The position numbers and the translations under genes are program-made. Below are positions 1 to 9,271 of a DNA stretch of 64,000 bases, piece after piece; the first letter of the stretch is position 1, and the number at the start of each line of letters is the position of its first letter. Source of the DNA: Secundilactobacillus collinoides DSM 20515 = JCM 1123 (GTDB lineage: Bacteria > Bacillota > Bacilli > Lactobacillales > Lactobacillaceae); contig NZ_AYYR01000009.1 in NCBI RefSeq assembly GCF_001435975.1, positions 51,672 through 115,671 of the forward strand, in the 5' to 3' direction. Under the pieces are notes generated by a model. It was given only the letters and a program-made list of their open reading frames with translations, ran no database searches and was not told where the DNA came from.

Positions 1-440
1 CTTGCCTTGAGGAACACGTTTCGGCTCCGAGACCTAAAACAGGCGCAGCCATAAACAACGCAGTAAATCGATCACAGAATTTAAAACTGAAATCTATCCA
101 CAGAAGCATTTACAATAATAAATTCAATCAGCCGTCCAAACCGTCCGTCCCAAAAGACAGCAGTTTACTCACCAAACAAGTACTAAGACCAAAGAAAAAG
201 CTTCACAACGAAAATAAATCGATAAAAAAAACGACCACGAAAAAATCGCAGGGTCGTTTTTTGCGTAGTTAGAGGGGTAAAGGGAGACCAAAAACGGTAA
301 CCCTGTGGCAAACTCATAGATTTCCTTAAACCCGCGTCAAATCAGTGGACAAGACGTTCGAAATTTGACATAATGCACAGGAGTTGATCGATACGGGACT
401 TACTTATTTTATAATTGGACCGTATCAATTTATAAAAAGG
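1..440. other. Intergenic region with no recognised gene
   Basis: No convincing coding region is visible upstream of the phosphoketolase gene. The only clear element is the bidirectional terminator-like hairpin at 224-262. A short minus-strand reading frame could run off the left window edge near position 51, but it has no ribosome binding site and I do not call it. Confidence 0.5.
224..262. terminator. Bidirectional terminator-like hairpin
   Basis: A run of A leads into AACGACC (230-236), which pairs with GGTCGTT (252-258) and is followed by a T run. The A and T runs on both sides would allow it to work in either direction. It probably insulates the phosphoketolase promoter from whatever lies to the left. 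Confidence 0.6.
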
Positions 441-468
441 TTGACTTTTGTTCAAAACAGTTTAATAT
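441..468 (+). promoter_or_regulatory. Predicted xfp promoter
   Basis: TTGACT at 441-446 and TAATAT at 463-468 are separated by 16 nt. TATAGT at 466-471 is an alternative -10. This leaves a 5' untranslated region of about 100 nt before the phosphoketolase gene. No catabolite-response (cre) site matching the consensus was found nearby. Confidence 0.55.
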
Positions 469-579
469 AGTGTTTGTAAATTATCAGTATAAAAATTTTG
501 TATTGGTAATTTCGCACCATAATTTCTATCAGCTAAGATTATGTAGTTATCTTAAATCAATCAAAGGAGTGTTACTCTA

Positions 580-2958
580 ATGGCAGTAGATTACGATTCC
601 AAACAATATTTGGAAGGCGTTGACAAGTACTGGCGTGCCGCTAACTATCTTTCAGTAGGTCAATTATTCTTACGGGACAACCCATTGTTGGACCGGGATT
701 TGACTTCTGACGACGTTAAGGTTAAGCCTATTGGTCACTGGGGAACTATCGTTTCTCAAAACTTTATTTACGCTCACTTAAACCGTGTGATTAACAAGTA
801 TGATTTGAACATGTTCTATATTGAAGGTTCAGGTCATGGTGGCCAAGTTATGGTTTCTAACTCATACCTTGACGGTAGCTACTCAGACATTTATCCAAAC
901 ATTTCTCAAGACAAAGAAGGTCTTAAGAAATTATTCAAGCAATTCTCATTCCCAGGTGGGGTTGCCTCACATGCCGCTCCTGAAACTCCAGGTTCAATCC
1001 ACGAAGGTGGCGAACTTGGTTACTCACTTTCACACGGTACTGGTGCAATCTTAGATAACCCAGATGTAATTGCCGCTGTTGAAATTGGTGATGGCGAAGC
1101 TGAAACCGGCCCATTGGCTGCTTCATGGTTCTCAGACAAGTTCATCAACCCAATCAAAGATGGTGCTGTATTACCAATCATCAACATGAACGGTTTCAAG
1201 ATTTCTAACCCAACTATCCTTTCACGGATGTCCGATGAAGACTTAACAAGTTACTTCAAAGGTATGGGCTGGGATCCTAAGTTCGTCGAAGTCGCAGACC
1301 CAGACGTTCACGAACCAGTTCACGAAGCAATGGCTAAGACTTTGGACGAAGCCATTACTGAAATCAAAGCAATTCAAAAGAACGCTCGCGAGAACAACGA
1401 TAACTCATTGCCTAACTGGCCAATGATCATCTTCCGTTCACCAAAGGGCTGGACTGGTCCTAAGGAAGACTTCGATGGTAACCCTGTTGAAGGTTCATTC
1501 CGTGCTCACCAAGTTCCGCTACCTATCGCAGCTGACAGCATGGAACATGCTGACAAGTTGGTTAGCTGGTTGAAGTCATACAAGCCTGAAGAAATCTTCA
1601 ACGCTGATGGCACTATCAAGCAAGAAGTCCGCGACTTCGCTCCTAAGGGCGACCAACGGATGTCAGTTAACCCTATCACTAACGGTGGTATCGATCCTAA
1701 GCCATTGAAGCTCCCTAACTACAAGGACTACGCCGTTAAGGTCACTACTCCAGGTGCTACTGAAGCCCAAGACATGATCGTTTGGTCTGACTGGGTTGCT
1801 GACACCATGAAGCTTAACCCAGACAACTTCCGTGCATTCGGTCCTGACGAATCTAAGTCAAACCGTCTGTACAGCATGCTTGATCATGGTAAGCGTCAAT
1901 GGGAAGAGGGCATCAACGAACCTTACGACGAAGACTTGGCCCCACAAGGTCGTGTCATCGACTCACAACTTTCAGAACACCAAGCTGAAGGTTGGTTAGA
2001 AGGTTACGTATTAACTGGTCGTCACGGTTTCTTCGCTACTTACGAATCATTTGGTCGTGTTGTCGACTCAATGTTGACTCAACACATGAAGTGGTTGCGT
2101 AAAGCTGCAGAACAATCATGGCGTAACCAATACCCATCACTGAACTTTGTTGATACTTCAACTGTATTCCAACAAGATCACAACGGTTATACCCACCAAG
2201 ATCCAGGTATGTTAACTCACTTGGCTGAAAAGAAGCCTGAGTTTATCCGTGAATACCTGCCAGGTGACGCTAACACCTTGTTAGCTGTTGCTGACGTTGC
2301 TTTCCGTTCATACGAAAAGATCAACTTGCTGGTTACTTCAAAGCACCCACGTCCACAATGGTTCTCAATTGACGAAGCCACTAACCTTGTACACAATGGT
2401 TTGGGCTACATCGACTGGGCTTCTACTGACCAAGGTCAGGAACCTGACATTGTGTTTGCTGCTGCTGGTAGTGAACCAACTTGGGAAGTCTTCGCCGCTG
2501 TATCATTATTACACGACGAATTCCCAGAAATGAAGATTCGTGTTATCAACGTTGTTGATATCTTGAAGCTTCGTTCACCAAAGAACGACCCTCGTGGCAT
2601 TAGCGACGACGAATTCGATCGTTACTTCACTGTTGACAAGCCTGTAATCTTTGCATTCCATGGCTTCGAAGACTTAGTTAAGGACATCTTCTTCGACCGT
2701 CACAACCACAACCTTCATGTTCATGGTTACCGTGAGAACGGTGACATCACCACACCATTTGACATGCGTGTCTTGAACGAACTTGATCGTTACCACTTGG
2801 CCAAGGATGCCGTATTAAGCATTCCAGAATACGCTGTTAAAGGTGCATACTTCGAACAACGTATGGATGACATGGTTGCTAAGCACAATGCTTACATCCG
2901 TGAAAACGGTACTGATATGCCAGAAGTTAACAACTGGAAGTGGCAACCACTCAAGTAA
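580..2958 (+). CDS. xfp: Xylulose-5-phosphate/fructose-6-phosphate phosphoketolase
   Basis: This is the thiamine-diphosphate enzyme that uses phosphate to cleave xylulose 5-phosphate (often also fructose 6-phosphate) to acetyl phosphate and glyceraldehyde 3-phosphate, the central step of heterolactic fermentation. The 792-residue length is normal for the family. Visible family motifs are EGSGHGGQ near residue 82 and the cofactor-binding GDGEAETGP near residue 170. The start is supported by AAAGGAG at 563-569. Codon use is strongly biased (AAC, GAC, TTC, GGT), as in very highly expressed genes. It appears monocistronic, with its own promoter and a strong terminator directly downstream. Confidence 0.97.
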   Translation: MAVDYDSKQYLEGVDKYWRAANYLSVGQLFLRDNPLLDRDLTSDDVKVKPIGHWGTIVSQNFIYAHLNRVINKYDLNMFYIEGSGHGGQVMVSNSYLDGSYSDIYPNISQDKEGLKKLFKQFSFPGGVASHAAPETPGSIHEGGELGYSLSHGTGAILDNPDVIAAVEIGDGEAETGPLAASWFSDKFINPIKDGAVLPIINMNGFKISNPTILSRMSDEDLTSYFKGMGWDPKFVEVADPDVHEPVHEAMAKTLDEAITEIKAIQKNARENNDNSLPNWPMIIFRSPKGWTGPKEDFDGNPVEGSFRAHQVPLPIAADSMEHADKLVSWLKSYKPEEIFNADGTIKQEVRDFAPKGDQRMSVNPITNGGIDPKPLKLPNYKDYAVKVTTPGATEAQDMIVWSDWVADTMKLNPDNFRAFGPDESKSNRLYSMLDHGKRQWEEGINEPYDEDLAPQGRVIDSQLSEHQAEGWLEGYVLTGRHGFFATYESFGRVVDSMLTQHMKWLRKAAEQSWRNQYPSLNFVDTSTVFQQDHNGYTHQDPGMLTHLAEKKPEFIREYLPGDANTLLAVADVAFRSYEKINLLVTSKHPRPQWFSIDEATNLVHNGLGYIDWASTDQGQEPDIVFAAAGSEPTWEVFAAVSLLHDEFPEMKIRVINVVDILKLRSPKNDPRGISDDEFDRYFTVDKPVIFAFHGFEDLVKDIFFDRHNHNLHVHGYRENGDITTPFDMRVLNELDRYHLAKDAVLSIPEYAVKGAYFEQRMDDMVAKHNAYIRENGTDMPEVNNWKWQPLK

Positions 2959-2991
2959 TTCACTCGCTGAATTAGCTTGATAAACTGCCTA

Positions 2992-3027
2992 AGCGTGTCA
3001 ACCTTCACGGGTTGACGCGCTTTTTTG
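2992..3027 (+). terminator. Terminator of xfp
   Basis: AGCGTGTCAACC pairs with GGTTGACGCGCT over 12 positions (one G-T pair) around a five-base loop and is followed by a T run. It starts 33 nt after the xfp stop codon. Confidence 0.9.
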
Positions 3028-3345
3028 TGTTTCCAGAATTTTATTTACGTATGTTCTGTTTTGTTGCACGCGGCCTTAATATGCTGTTTTAAACTGACTA
3101 CGAGTTAACTTTCCTTTTGCACTAAGAAGCAAATTGCAAGTTAAAACCGGTTCACAGAAGCGAAGGCCAACAGTTACATTTATCAAGGTTATGCAGGCCT
3201 GGTCTATTGGCAGTCGAGGGAGATCCAATCAAATGGCGCGTCGTGACAGTTGATTTAGCTCACTCGAAAGCCACTGCAGTATCGTGCTAAATTGCAGAAT
3301 GCACCGGAATACAGTTACGAAATATCGAACTTAATTAAAAAAATC

Positions 3346-3421
3346 GTTAGTTACTGTTGACAAGAACTAACTAACTGGTTAGAATTGTCATCGTTAGTTA
3401 GCGGTAACACAACCTAACTAA
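3346..3421 (+). promoter_or_regulatory. Promoter with overlapping CTAAC/GTTAG operators
   Basis: TTGACA (3357-3362) and TAGAAT (3380-3385) are exactly 17 nt apart. The perfect dyad CTAAC-TG-GTTAG (3371-3382) lies in the spacer and enters the -10. A second dyad is formed by GTTAGTTAG (3393-3401) and CTAACTAA (3414-3421), and a further GTTAGTTA starts at 3346. The same words recur before the next two genes, so these are probably operators for the MarR regulator encoded at 4784. The stretch 3028-3345 holds nothing I recognise. Confidence 0.7.
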
Positions 3422-3461
3422 ATTAGAAATCAAAATCATAACGTAAAAAAGGATGATTAAG

Positions 3462-4016
3462 ATGAATCGCAAAACTACCGCAGATTTAACGATTACTTCT
3501 GGCAAGCAGCACCGCGACACCCGCTCCGTACACGAACAGGTGAAGGGGCTCACCAACCAGATGAATCACTATGCTAGCTTGACACGTCCAATTGATTGGG
3601 TGATGTTGAGCACCGAAGATGATGAAGATGAATTGTTGTTTGAAATACCGCTGAAGTTTGACCCAGACGTCATGGTTTCAAGCTTCAGTGGCAACCGGGA
3701 CCATGTATGGGCTTTAGAAGCCGGTCAACCAGGATACATTTTTAAATTACATACAGATGCTGGTCAGGGCCAGAACCTGTTTGAGATGGTTCGCCAAATG
3801 CACAAGGTGGTTAATCCGGACGCGCCCATTGATTGGGTGATCAGCCGCGATGCTGAGGATTCGGATGTTGTTTGGCTGATGACCTTTCACGAGGACGACG
3901 CTGCCATGCGCCGGTACTTCAAGGATGTTGCGGCTGACCCGGCCTTCGATATGCTGGGCACGGCAACGCTTAAGGTACCATTTTACGTGTTAACCTCGGG
4001 TTTTGCCATGGATTAA
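3462..4016 (+). CDS. ABM-like (dimeric alpha/beta barrel) protein, copy 1
   Basis: Function is unknown. The C-terminal half, with VVWLMTFHEDDAAMRRYF, resembles antibiotic-biosynthesis-monooxygenase/YgiN-type ferredoxin-like domains, in which a Trp-Leu strand is followed by a helix rich in acidic and alanine residues. This is a fold-level guess. The protein shares layout and several segments (DWV near the middle, the final SGF motif) with the next gene and is its paralogue. I chose ATG 3462 because AAGG at 3449-3452 is well spaced from it, and the neighbour has the same AGGATGA-N5-ATG arrangement. It is first in a putative MarR-controlled unit and is about 184 residues long. No signal peptide or membrane segment is visible. 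Confidence 0.75.
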   Translation: MNRKTTADLTITSGKQHRDTRSVHEQVKGLTNQMNHYASLTRPIDWVMLSTEDDEDELLFEIPLKFDPDVMVSSFSGNRDHVWALEAGQPGYIFKLHTDAGQGQNLFEMVRQMHKVVNPDAPIDWVISRDAEDSDVVWLMTFHEDDAAMRRYFKDVAADPAFDMLGTATLKVPFYVLTSGFAMD

Positions 4017-4033
4017 CACAGAAGCAATGAAAG

Positions 4034-4062
4034 TTAGTTTAGCTTATTGTGAACTAAACTAA
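4034..4062 (+). promoter_or_regulatory. Inverted repeat, probable MarR operator
   Basis: TTAGTTTAG (4034-4042) and CTAAACTAA (4054-4062) form a perfect 9-bp inverted repeat around 11 nt. No T run follows, so an operator is more likely than a terminator. It sits between the two paralogous ABM-like genes and matches the motif found around their neighbours. Confidence 0.6.
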
Positions 4063-4087
4063 TTCCAAAAAGAAGAGGATGACTCGA

Positions 4088-4621
4088 ATGAAACAACCTA
4101 CTATGAAATCGACAGGGACGATTGCAACACAAACTGAGCCTGATGAACAATTGTTAGTGGCGACAGATACAATTCGTCAGTTAACGAAACCGATGCCGCG
4201 TTTAGACTGGGTCTGGCTGACCGTTGACGAAAATGATCAGTTGGTGGAGATGCCAATCAGTTCGACGACGGCGATGATTGAATCCAGTTTTGACGGCACA
4301 ACCCAATCTGCGTGGGACTTGGAAATGGATCAACCCGCGATGTTTTTGAAATTAAAGGCTGAGTACGGACACAGGGAAGACTTGTTAGCCGCACTCACCG
4401 AGATGTACGTCAGCGATGCAGATGACCAACCGGTTGGATGGATGATCTGCCGGTCGACTGAGGAGGCCGACACCGTTTGGGCGCTTGAGTTTTATCAGGA
4501 CGAGCGCAGTATGCAGCGTCATTTCAAGCGACATTTAACTAAACGGCTGTTTGATCTGCTGGCAAAGATGCCGGAGAAAGTCAATGTTCACGTGGCGTTG
4601 TCGGGATTTGAAATGGCGTAG
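4088..4621 (+). CDS. ABM-like (dimeric alpha/beta barrel) protein, copy 2
   Basis: This is a paralogue of the preceding gene with the same architecture: a variable N-terminus, a DWVW segment near residue 37, and a C-terminal ABM-like stretch (VWALEFYQDERSMQRHF) ending in a serine-glycine-phenylalanine motif close to the C-terminus. Its biochemical role is unknown. ABM-fold proteins often act on quinones or other aromatic compounds, but no catalytic residue can be assigned here. ATG 4088 is preferred because GAGG at 4075-4078 is well spaced. The gene is about 177 residues long and lies between two clusters of TTAGTT/AACTAA operators, upstream of a MarR gene and an ABC exporter. A drug- or stress-response role is therefore possible. 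Confidence 0.75.
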   Translation: MKQPTMKSTGTIATQTEPDEQLLVATDTIRQLTKPMPRLDWVWLTVDENDQLVEMPISSTTAMIESSFDGTTQSAWDLEMDQPAMFLKLKAEYGHREDLLAALTEMYVSDADDQPVGWMICRSTEEADTVWALEFYQDERSMQRHFKRHLTKRLFDLLAKMPEKVNVHVALSGFEMA

Positions 4622-4632
4622 GCGAAATAACT

Positions 4633-4766
4633 AGTTAGTTTTAGTTGACTTTAACTAACTAAGTGATTATACTCTATTTTGTGAGCTGGGATCGGGTACC
4701 TCGATGACGCTGGCTCAACCTACTGCAGGCTTAATTGTTAGTTTAAAATAATAACGTCTAACTAAG
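4633..4766 (+). promoter_or_regulatory. marR promoter with repeated operator words
   Basis: TTGACT (4645-4650) and TATACT (4668-4673) are 17 nt apart. GTTAGTTTTAGTT overlaps the -35 from the left and AACTAACTAAG fills the spacer. A second pair, GTTAGTTT (4737-4744) and CTAACTAAG (4758-4766), lies just before the ribosome binding site. The arrangement suggests autoregulation of the following MarR gene. Confidence 0.65.
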
Positions 4767-4783
4767 TAAAGGAGAAACAAAAC

Positions 4784-5464
4784 ATGACATACACTTCAAG
4801 AGATTTATTAAACGAATTTGGTCGGCTGATGCACACGTTCAAAAAACGAGGCTATTCTGCTGTTTCGAAACGTTCTCGAGAATTCTGGGCACAGCAGCCA
4901 AAGCACGGGCAGATGCGGTTGATCTACCTATTAACACAGAAGGAAGAGCTGACCAACTCCCAAATTGTTGAAGCCCTGGACATTCGTCCAAGTTCCGTCA
5001 GCGTTATGATCAAAAAACTGGAAGAGGACGGTTTGGTTGAACGGCATGACTCACCTGATGATAAGCGGATCAGTTTGATTTCACTTACCGACAAAGGGCG
5101 CGACTTGATCAAGAGTTCCCACGATTTTAAGACGGAATTTTCTGACGCACTGTTTGACGGTCTGACCGATGATGAAAAAGACGAATTCGGGCGGTTGCTC
5201 AACAAGCTGACGGATAGTTTGGATGAAAAGTTTAAAAAATGGGACGAGGGCGACGAACGGCCAGAATTCTTTGATAAGGCGCCGCAACAATTCTTCGGCG
5301 GCCGGGGCAGTTTCCGCGGGTTTAACCCTCACGGTCACAGCCATCGCAGCCGCGAAGACTGGGGTCGTCGCGGCGGTTTTGACGACAGTGACCCACGTAA
5401 CGGAAACTGGGGCAACGGTCACGGTTTTGACCCAGACGATGAGGATACCGGTTCAAACAAGTAA
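4784..5464 (+). CDS. MarR-family regulator with Gly/His/Asp-rich C-terminal tail
   Basis: This is a winged-helix repressor of the MarR family. Residues about 30-140 show the typical core: the recognition helix region (IRPSSVSVMIKKLEEDGLVE) followed by the wing (DDKRISLISLTDKGRDL). The family normally ends near residue 145-160. Here a further tail of roughly 70 residues is rich in Gly, His, Asp, Arg and Asn, looks disordered and could bind metal or nucleic acid. AAAGGAG at 4768-4774 supports the start. The next gene, an ABC exporter, begins 30 nt downstream and is probably co-transcribed, a common arrangement for drug-responsive regulators in lactic acid bacteria. Operators matching its likely dyads lie in all three upstream intergenic regions. 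Confidence 0.88.
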   Translation: MTYTSRDLLNEFGRLMHTFKKRGYSAVSKRSREFWAQQPKHGQMRLIYLLTQKEELTNSQIVEALDIRPSSVSVMIKKLEEDGLVERHDSPDDKRISLISLTDKGRDLIKSSHDFKTEFSDALFDGLTDDEKDEFGRLLNKLTDSLDEKFKKWDEGDERPEFFDKAPQQFFGGRGSFRGFNPHGHSHRSREDWGRRGGFDDSDPRNGNWGNGHGFDPDDEDTGSNK

Positions 5465-5494
5465 TTAAGTTCAGGATAAGGGAGTACCACAATC

Positions 5495-7294
5495 ATGCAA
5501 CGTCGAGCACCTGAAGCATCACGGGGCGGTCAGCAGGCCGCTTCATTCAAACGCGAAAAATTTAATTTTAAGGCCTTCGCAAAACTAGTGGGCCGAATCA
5601 AACCTCATTTTTGGCAATTAGGACTGGGCCTTACGCTTGGTTTGATTGCCACTGGCATGCAGTTAATGGTGCCGCAGTTTGCCAAGCAACTGATCAATCA
5701 GCTTGGTCACCAGATGAATAGCGGGCTGATGGGCCTTGTTATCGTGTTCTTCGTGGTGAGCGCCTTGATCAGTGCCGTTTCCGGCAGTGTGCTGGGATTC
5801 TTCGGGGAAGACGTGGTTCGTAAACTGCGGCGATTCCTGTGGAATAAGATTCTCGTGCTGCCGGTCAGCTACTTTGATGAGACCCGCTCCGGTGAAATCT
5901 CATCACGGCTGATCAACGACACCTCACAGGTCAAGGACCTGCTGGCAAACTCGGTACCCAGCATGGTCACGTCGATTCTTCAGTTAATCGGGGCGCTGGT
6001 TCTGATGCTGATTATGGATTGGAAAATGACACTGATTATGTTTATCGCGGTGCCGCTGGTGCTGGTCGTTATGCTGCCGGTCGTTCGCCAATCACATAAG
6101 ATATCGATTGCCCGTCAAGACGCGCTGGCTGACTTTAATGGGCAGTCCAGCGAGATCCTCAGCGACATTCGGCTGGTTAAGTCGTCAACAGCTGAAGATC
6201 TGGAACGCAAAGACGGTACTGGCAAAATTGAGAAGCTGTACAAGATCGGTTTGAAGGAAGCCATTTATGACTCGATCTCCAGTCCGCTGATGCAGATGGT
6301 GATGATGGGTATGATGATCGGGTTGCTGATCTACGGTGCCAGCCGAGTAGCTTCCGGCACCATGACGTTTGGAACACTGATCTCGTTTCTGATGTATCTG
6401 ACCCAGATGATCGGCCCGTTTGCACAACTGAGCCAGTTCTTCACGGACATGGCTAAAACGAGCGGTTCAACAGCTCGCATTCAAGAAATGCTTCAAATGG
6501 GTGAAGAGGATCAGGCTTCTGGCGACGACTTCAGTGTGGATGGTAAAACGTTGTCTGTTGAACACGTTAACTTCGGTTATGACAAGGATCAACCGGTCTT
6601 ACAAGACGTTTCCTTTGAGGCCAAGCCAAACACTGTGGTGGCCTTTGCTGGACCTTCAGGTGGTGGTAAATCAACCATCTTCGGGCTGCTTGAACGCTAC
6701 TATGACCCGGATAAGGGTGAGATCAAAATCGGTGATACCACGGTTAAAAACGTCAACTTGACCAACTGGCGAAGCCAAATTGGGTTAGTGAGTCAAGATG
6801 CTGCTATCATGGCCGGCACTATTCGCTACAATCTGACTTACGGACTGGACGGTGAGTATACGGATGACCAACTGTGGGATGTGCTGGGAATGGCATACGC
6901 CAAGGATTTTGTGGCTGCCATGCCTGATGGACTCAACACGCAGGTTGGGGAACGCGGCGTGAAGGTGTCTGGCGGTCAACGACAACGGTTGGCCATTGCC
7001 AGAGCTTTTCTGCGGGACCCGGAGATTCTGATGTTGGACGAAGCAACGGCTAGTTTGGATTCTGAATCAGAGATGATGGTACAAAAGGCGCTCGAGAAAT
7101 TGATGCATAACCGGACAACGCTTGTCATCGCACACCGGTTGAGTACCATTGTGGACGCTGATCAAATCTACTTCATTGAGAAGGGGCAGGTCAGCGGACA
7201 CGGAACGCACAAGCAGTTGGTGGATAAATTGCCGCTATACAGGGAATACGTTCAAAACCAAATGATGTTACAGGGGCCGCAACCCACAGCCTAG
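5495..7294 (+). CDS. ABC-type multidrug exporter (half-transporter)
   Basis: This is a 599-residue half-size ABC exporter with an N-terminal six-helix membrane domain and a C-terminal ATPase. Visible motifs are Walker A (GPSGGGKST near residue 386), the signature VSGGQRQR near 490, Walker B ILMLDEAT near 510 and an AHRLSTI switch region. It resembles the BmrA/LmrA group, which acts as homodimers exporting hydrophobic drugs or lipids. The substrate here is unknown. It sits 30 nt after a MarR gene, with the ribosome binding site AAGGGAG at 5477-5483, and probably belongs to the same operon. Confidence 0.93.
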   Translation: MQRRAPEASRGGQQAASFKREKFNFKAFAKLVGRIKPHFWQLGLGLTLGLIATGMQLMVPQFAKQLINQLGHQMNSGLMGLVIVFFVVSALISAVSGSVLGFFGEDVVRKLRRFLWNKILVLPVSYFDETRSGEISSRLINDTSQVKDLLANSVPSMVTSILQLIGALVLMLIMDWKMTLIMFIAVPLVLVVMLPVVRQSHKISIARQDALADFNGQSSEILSDIRLVKSSTAEDLERKDGTGKIEKLYKIGLKEAIYDSISSPLMQMVMMGMMIGLLIYGASRVASGTMTFGTLISFLMYLTQMIGPFAQLSQFFTDMAKTSGSTARIQEMLQMGEEDQASGDDFSVDGKTLSVEHVNFGYDKDQPVLQDVSFEAKPNTVVAFAGPSGGGKSTIFGLLERYYDPDKGEIKIGDTTVKNVNLTNWRSQIGLVSQDAAIMAGTIRYNLTYGLDGEYTDDQLWDVLGMAYAKDFVAAMPDGLNTQVGERGVKVSGGQRQRLAIARAFLRDPEILMLDEATASLDSESEMMVQKALEKLMHNRTTLVIAHRLSTIVDADQIYFIEKGQVSGHGTHKQLVDKLPLYREYVQNQMMLQGPQPTA

Positions 7295-7378
7295 GGCGTG
7301 CCTTGTGAGACTCGTTTCCACAGGGCTGCCAACCAAAACTTCTTGAACTTATCTTCAGGAATAATCGCCGGAAGAAAC

Positions 7379-7457
7379 TGGGACAAAAGGTTGTTTACAC
7401 TCAGAATATAAGGGCACCCAGGACTAAAATGGGCTTGGTCTTGGGTGCCCTTATATT
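7379..7457. repeat. TGGGACAAAAG repeat element with 16-bp hairpin
   Basis: TGGGACAAAAG (7379-7389) is followed by a perfect 16-bp inverted repeat, AATATAAGGGCACCCA (7405-7420) against its complement (7442-7457), around a 21-nt loop. The same 11-base word again precedes a long hairpin at 28548-28628, with different stem sequence. No T run follows directly, so terminator function is uncertain. The element sits between two plus-strand genes. Confidence 0.6.
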
Positions 7458-7532
7458 GCCGTGAACAGTCGTTTGTCGTACGTTTAAGGCACTAAAGTGG
7501 ACCACTAGCTTGTCATAAAAAGGAGTGTCATC

Positions 7533-8213
7533 ATGACGATGAAGGAAACAAAGGTATTAACGAATTTACATCCTGATATTCAGCAGTTTCAAGAAACGCT
7601 TTGGTCACGGTACCAGGAGGAAAACAAAACGGTTAAACCGGGGCAGATCCTCTTTGTGGGTTCTTCACTGATGGAGATTTTTCCAATTGAAAAGATGCAA
7701 TCTGAACGCAACCTTGGATTGGACAAACACATCTATAACCGCGGTGTTCGGGCAACGACAACGGCTGACCTGCTGGCGCACATGGCGGTCCAGATTTTTG
7801 ATTTAGCGCCCAGCAAAATCGTTATCAATATTGGTTCCAACGACATTGGTTTCGGCGTACCAGAAGCGACATTCCTCGCAAACTACGACAGTATTTTGAC
7901 GGAGATTAAAGAAAAATTACCAACGACCGAAGTCTACGTCATGGCGTACTACCCAACGAACCACACAGGTAAGTTCAGCAGTGATGAGGATGAAAATCAA
8001 CTTTTGGCCAAACGGGGCAATGCCGCAATGGCCGCGGCCAGTAAAAAGGTGGCTGAATTAGCCGCTAAACATGGTGTTCACTATATCAACGCTAATGCCG
8101 GGTTGACCGACGATGCTGGTAATCTTAAGGCGGCACTCACCTTTGATGGTGCGCACATGCTGCCGGCGGGCTACGATATCGTTTTCCAGAATTTGAAACC
8201 TTATTTAGGTTAG
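7533..8213 (+). CDS. SGNH/GDSL-family hydrolase
   Basis: This is a serine esterase or acylhydrolase of the SGNH superfamily. Block I is FVGSSLME, with the nucleophile serine near residue 44. Block III is NIGSNDIGFG around residue 105, and the C-terminal DGAHMLPAGY supplies the Asp-His pair near 205 and 208. The 226-residue size matches intracellular PAF-acetylhydrolase-like members, and no signal peptide is present. The natural substrate cannot be told from sequence. AAGGAGTG at 7520-7527 fixes the start. It is a single gene ending in a shared terminator that faces a minus-strand permease. Confidence 0.88.
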   Translation: MTMKETKVLTNLHPDIQQFQETLWSRYQEENKTVKPGQILFVGSSLMEIFPIEKMQSERNLGLDKHIYNRGVRATTTADLLAHMAVQIFDLAPSKIVINIGSNDIGFGVPEATFLANYDSILTEIKEKLPTTEVYVMAYYPTNHTGKFSSDEDENQLLAKRGNAAMAAASKKVAELAAKHGVHYINANAGLTDDAGNLKAALTFDGAHMLPAGYDIVFQNLKPYLG

Positions 8214-8316
8214 AAAATGGGTGAAAATGTTTTGGACGCGCCGGCTCTGTGCAACTCGTTTCGACACGGTTGCGTCGCACTCCGAGGTATGACGGACCAC
8301 CTTAAATCAGCAAATT

Positions 8317-8358
8317 AAAAAGAGACCTGAAATCCCATTGATTTCGGTCTCTTTTTTT
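8317..8358. terminator. Bidirectional terminator between convergent genes
   Basis: AAAGAGACC and GAAATC pair with GATTTC and GGTCTCTTT around a short loop, with one bulged base. A runs on the left and T runs on the right allow termination of both the SGNH hydrolase gene and the minus-strand permease, whose stop codon it overlaps. Confidence 0.85.
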
Positions 8359-9271
8359 ACGCAGCCCGGCCTTTCTGCAACAGGTAAATTGCAACCACGA
8401 CCAGCGCTGAGCCGACAACCTCGACCCAGGTGATCTGCAGGCTTAAGAACAGCACACTCAAAATAAAAGTCACCACCGGTTGGGCTGCATCCACGATGCT
8501 GATTACGTCAGACGGCGCGAAGTTTGAACTATACAGCAGCAGGCTGAACGGCAAAATTGTGCCCACCACGATAACGGTGCTGATTGACATGACGAGTGTC
8601 GGTGTAATGGGCGGCGTGCTGACCCACACCGGTCGAATACAGTTGAACAAAATGCCAGCAATGAACGTGCCCCAACCTAAAATGACCATTGGGGAATGAC
8701 CAGCCTTCACTATGGGCCGTGGCAGCACGACGTAAAAGGCGGCGGTGATGCCGGATCCGATACCCCATAATAAAGCATTCATTGGGATAGCCAGCTGAGA
8801 AACGTCGCCCTTCGTTATCGCGAGAAACACACCCAATGCCGAGACGACAAACGCTATCAAGTCGCTTCGAAACGGCTTTTCACGTTTGAAAATCAGGCTG
8901 CCTACAACGATAAATAATGGGCTGAGGTACTGCAGGATAGTTGCTGCCGCTGCTGTTCCCGTTTGCACGGACATGTAGAATGTCAGTAAATTCGCCATGA
9001 GACCAAAGACGGCATAGGCCAGTAGCCAGCCAATCAGCCGCCAGGACCGAAAGACGTCAAAAATGGCCATGCGATAACGCAGAAAACTAATGACTAAAAG
9101 AATCACGCCGGCGCCGAGTGTTCGGGCCGAGAGAAACCAAGTGGCGGGGACGTGCTGATTTTGCGAGATGAATTGCAGAACGGTGCCTGAAATGCCCCAC
9201 ATTGTGGAAGCCATGATGGCCCAGAACATGCCCTTACGAACGCTGCTGCCAACCTCTTGTTTAAGTTCCAT
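8357..9271 (-). CDS. DMT-superfamily (EamA) permease
   Basis: This 304-residue membrane protein is predicted to have about ten transmembrane helices arranged as two EamA repeats. The first repeat begins WAIMASTMWGISGTVLQF and the second begins near ALLWGIGSGITAAFYVVL. Members export or import small metabolites such as amino acids or nucleosides. No substrate can be assigned. AAGGAGT lies just upstream of the start. It is transcribed alone, convergent with the hydrolase gene. Confidence 0.9.
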   Translation of the reverse strand: MELKQEVGSSVRKGMFWAIMASTMWGISGTVLQFISQNQHVPATWFLSARTLGAGVILLVISFLRYRMAIFDVFRSWRLIGWLLAYAVFGLMANLLTFYMSVQTGTAAAATILQYLSPLFIVVGSLIFKREKPFRSDLIAFVVSALGVFLAITKGDVSQLAIPMNALLWGIGSGITAAFYVVLPRPIVKAGHSPMVILGWGTFIAGILFNCIRPVWVSTPPITPTLVMSISTVIVVGTILPFSLLLYSSNFAPSDVISIVDAAQPVVTFILSVLFLSLQITWVEVVGSALVVVAIYLLQKGRAA

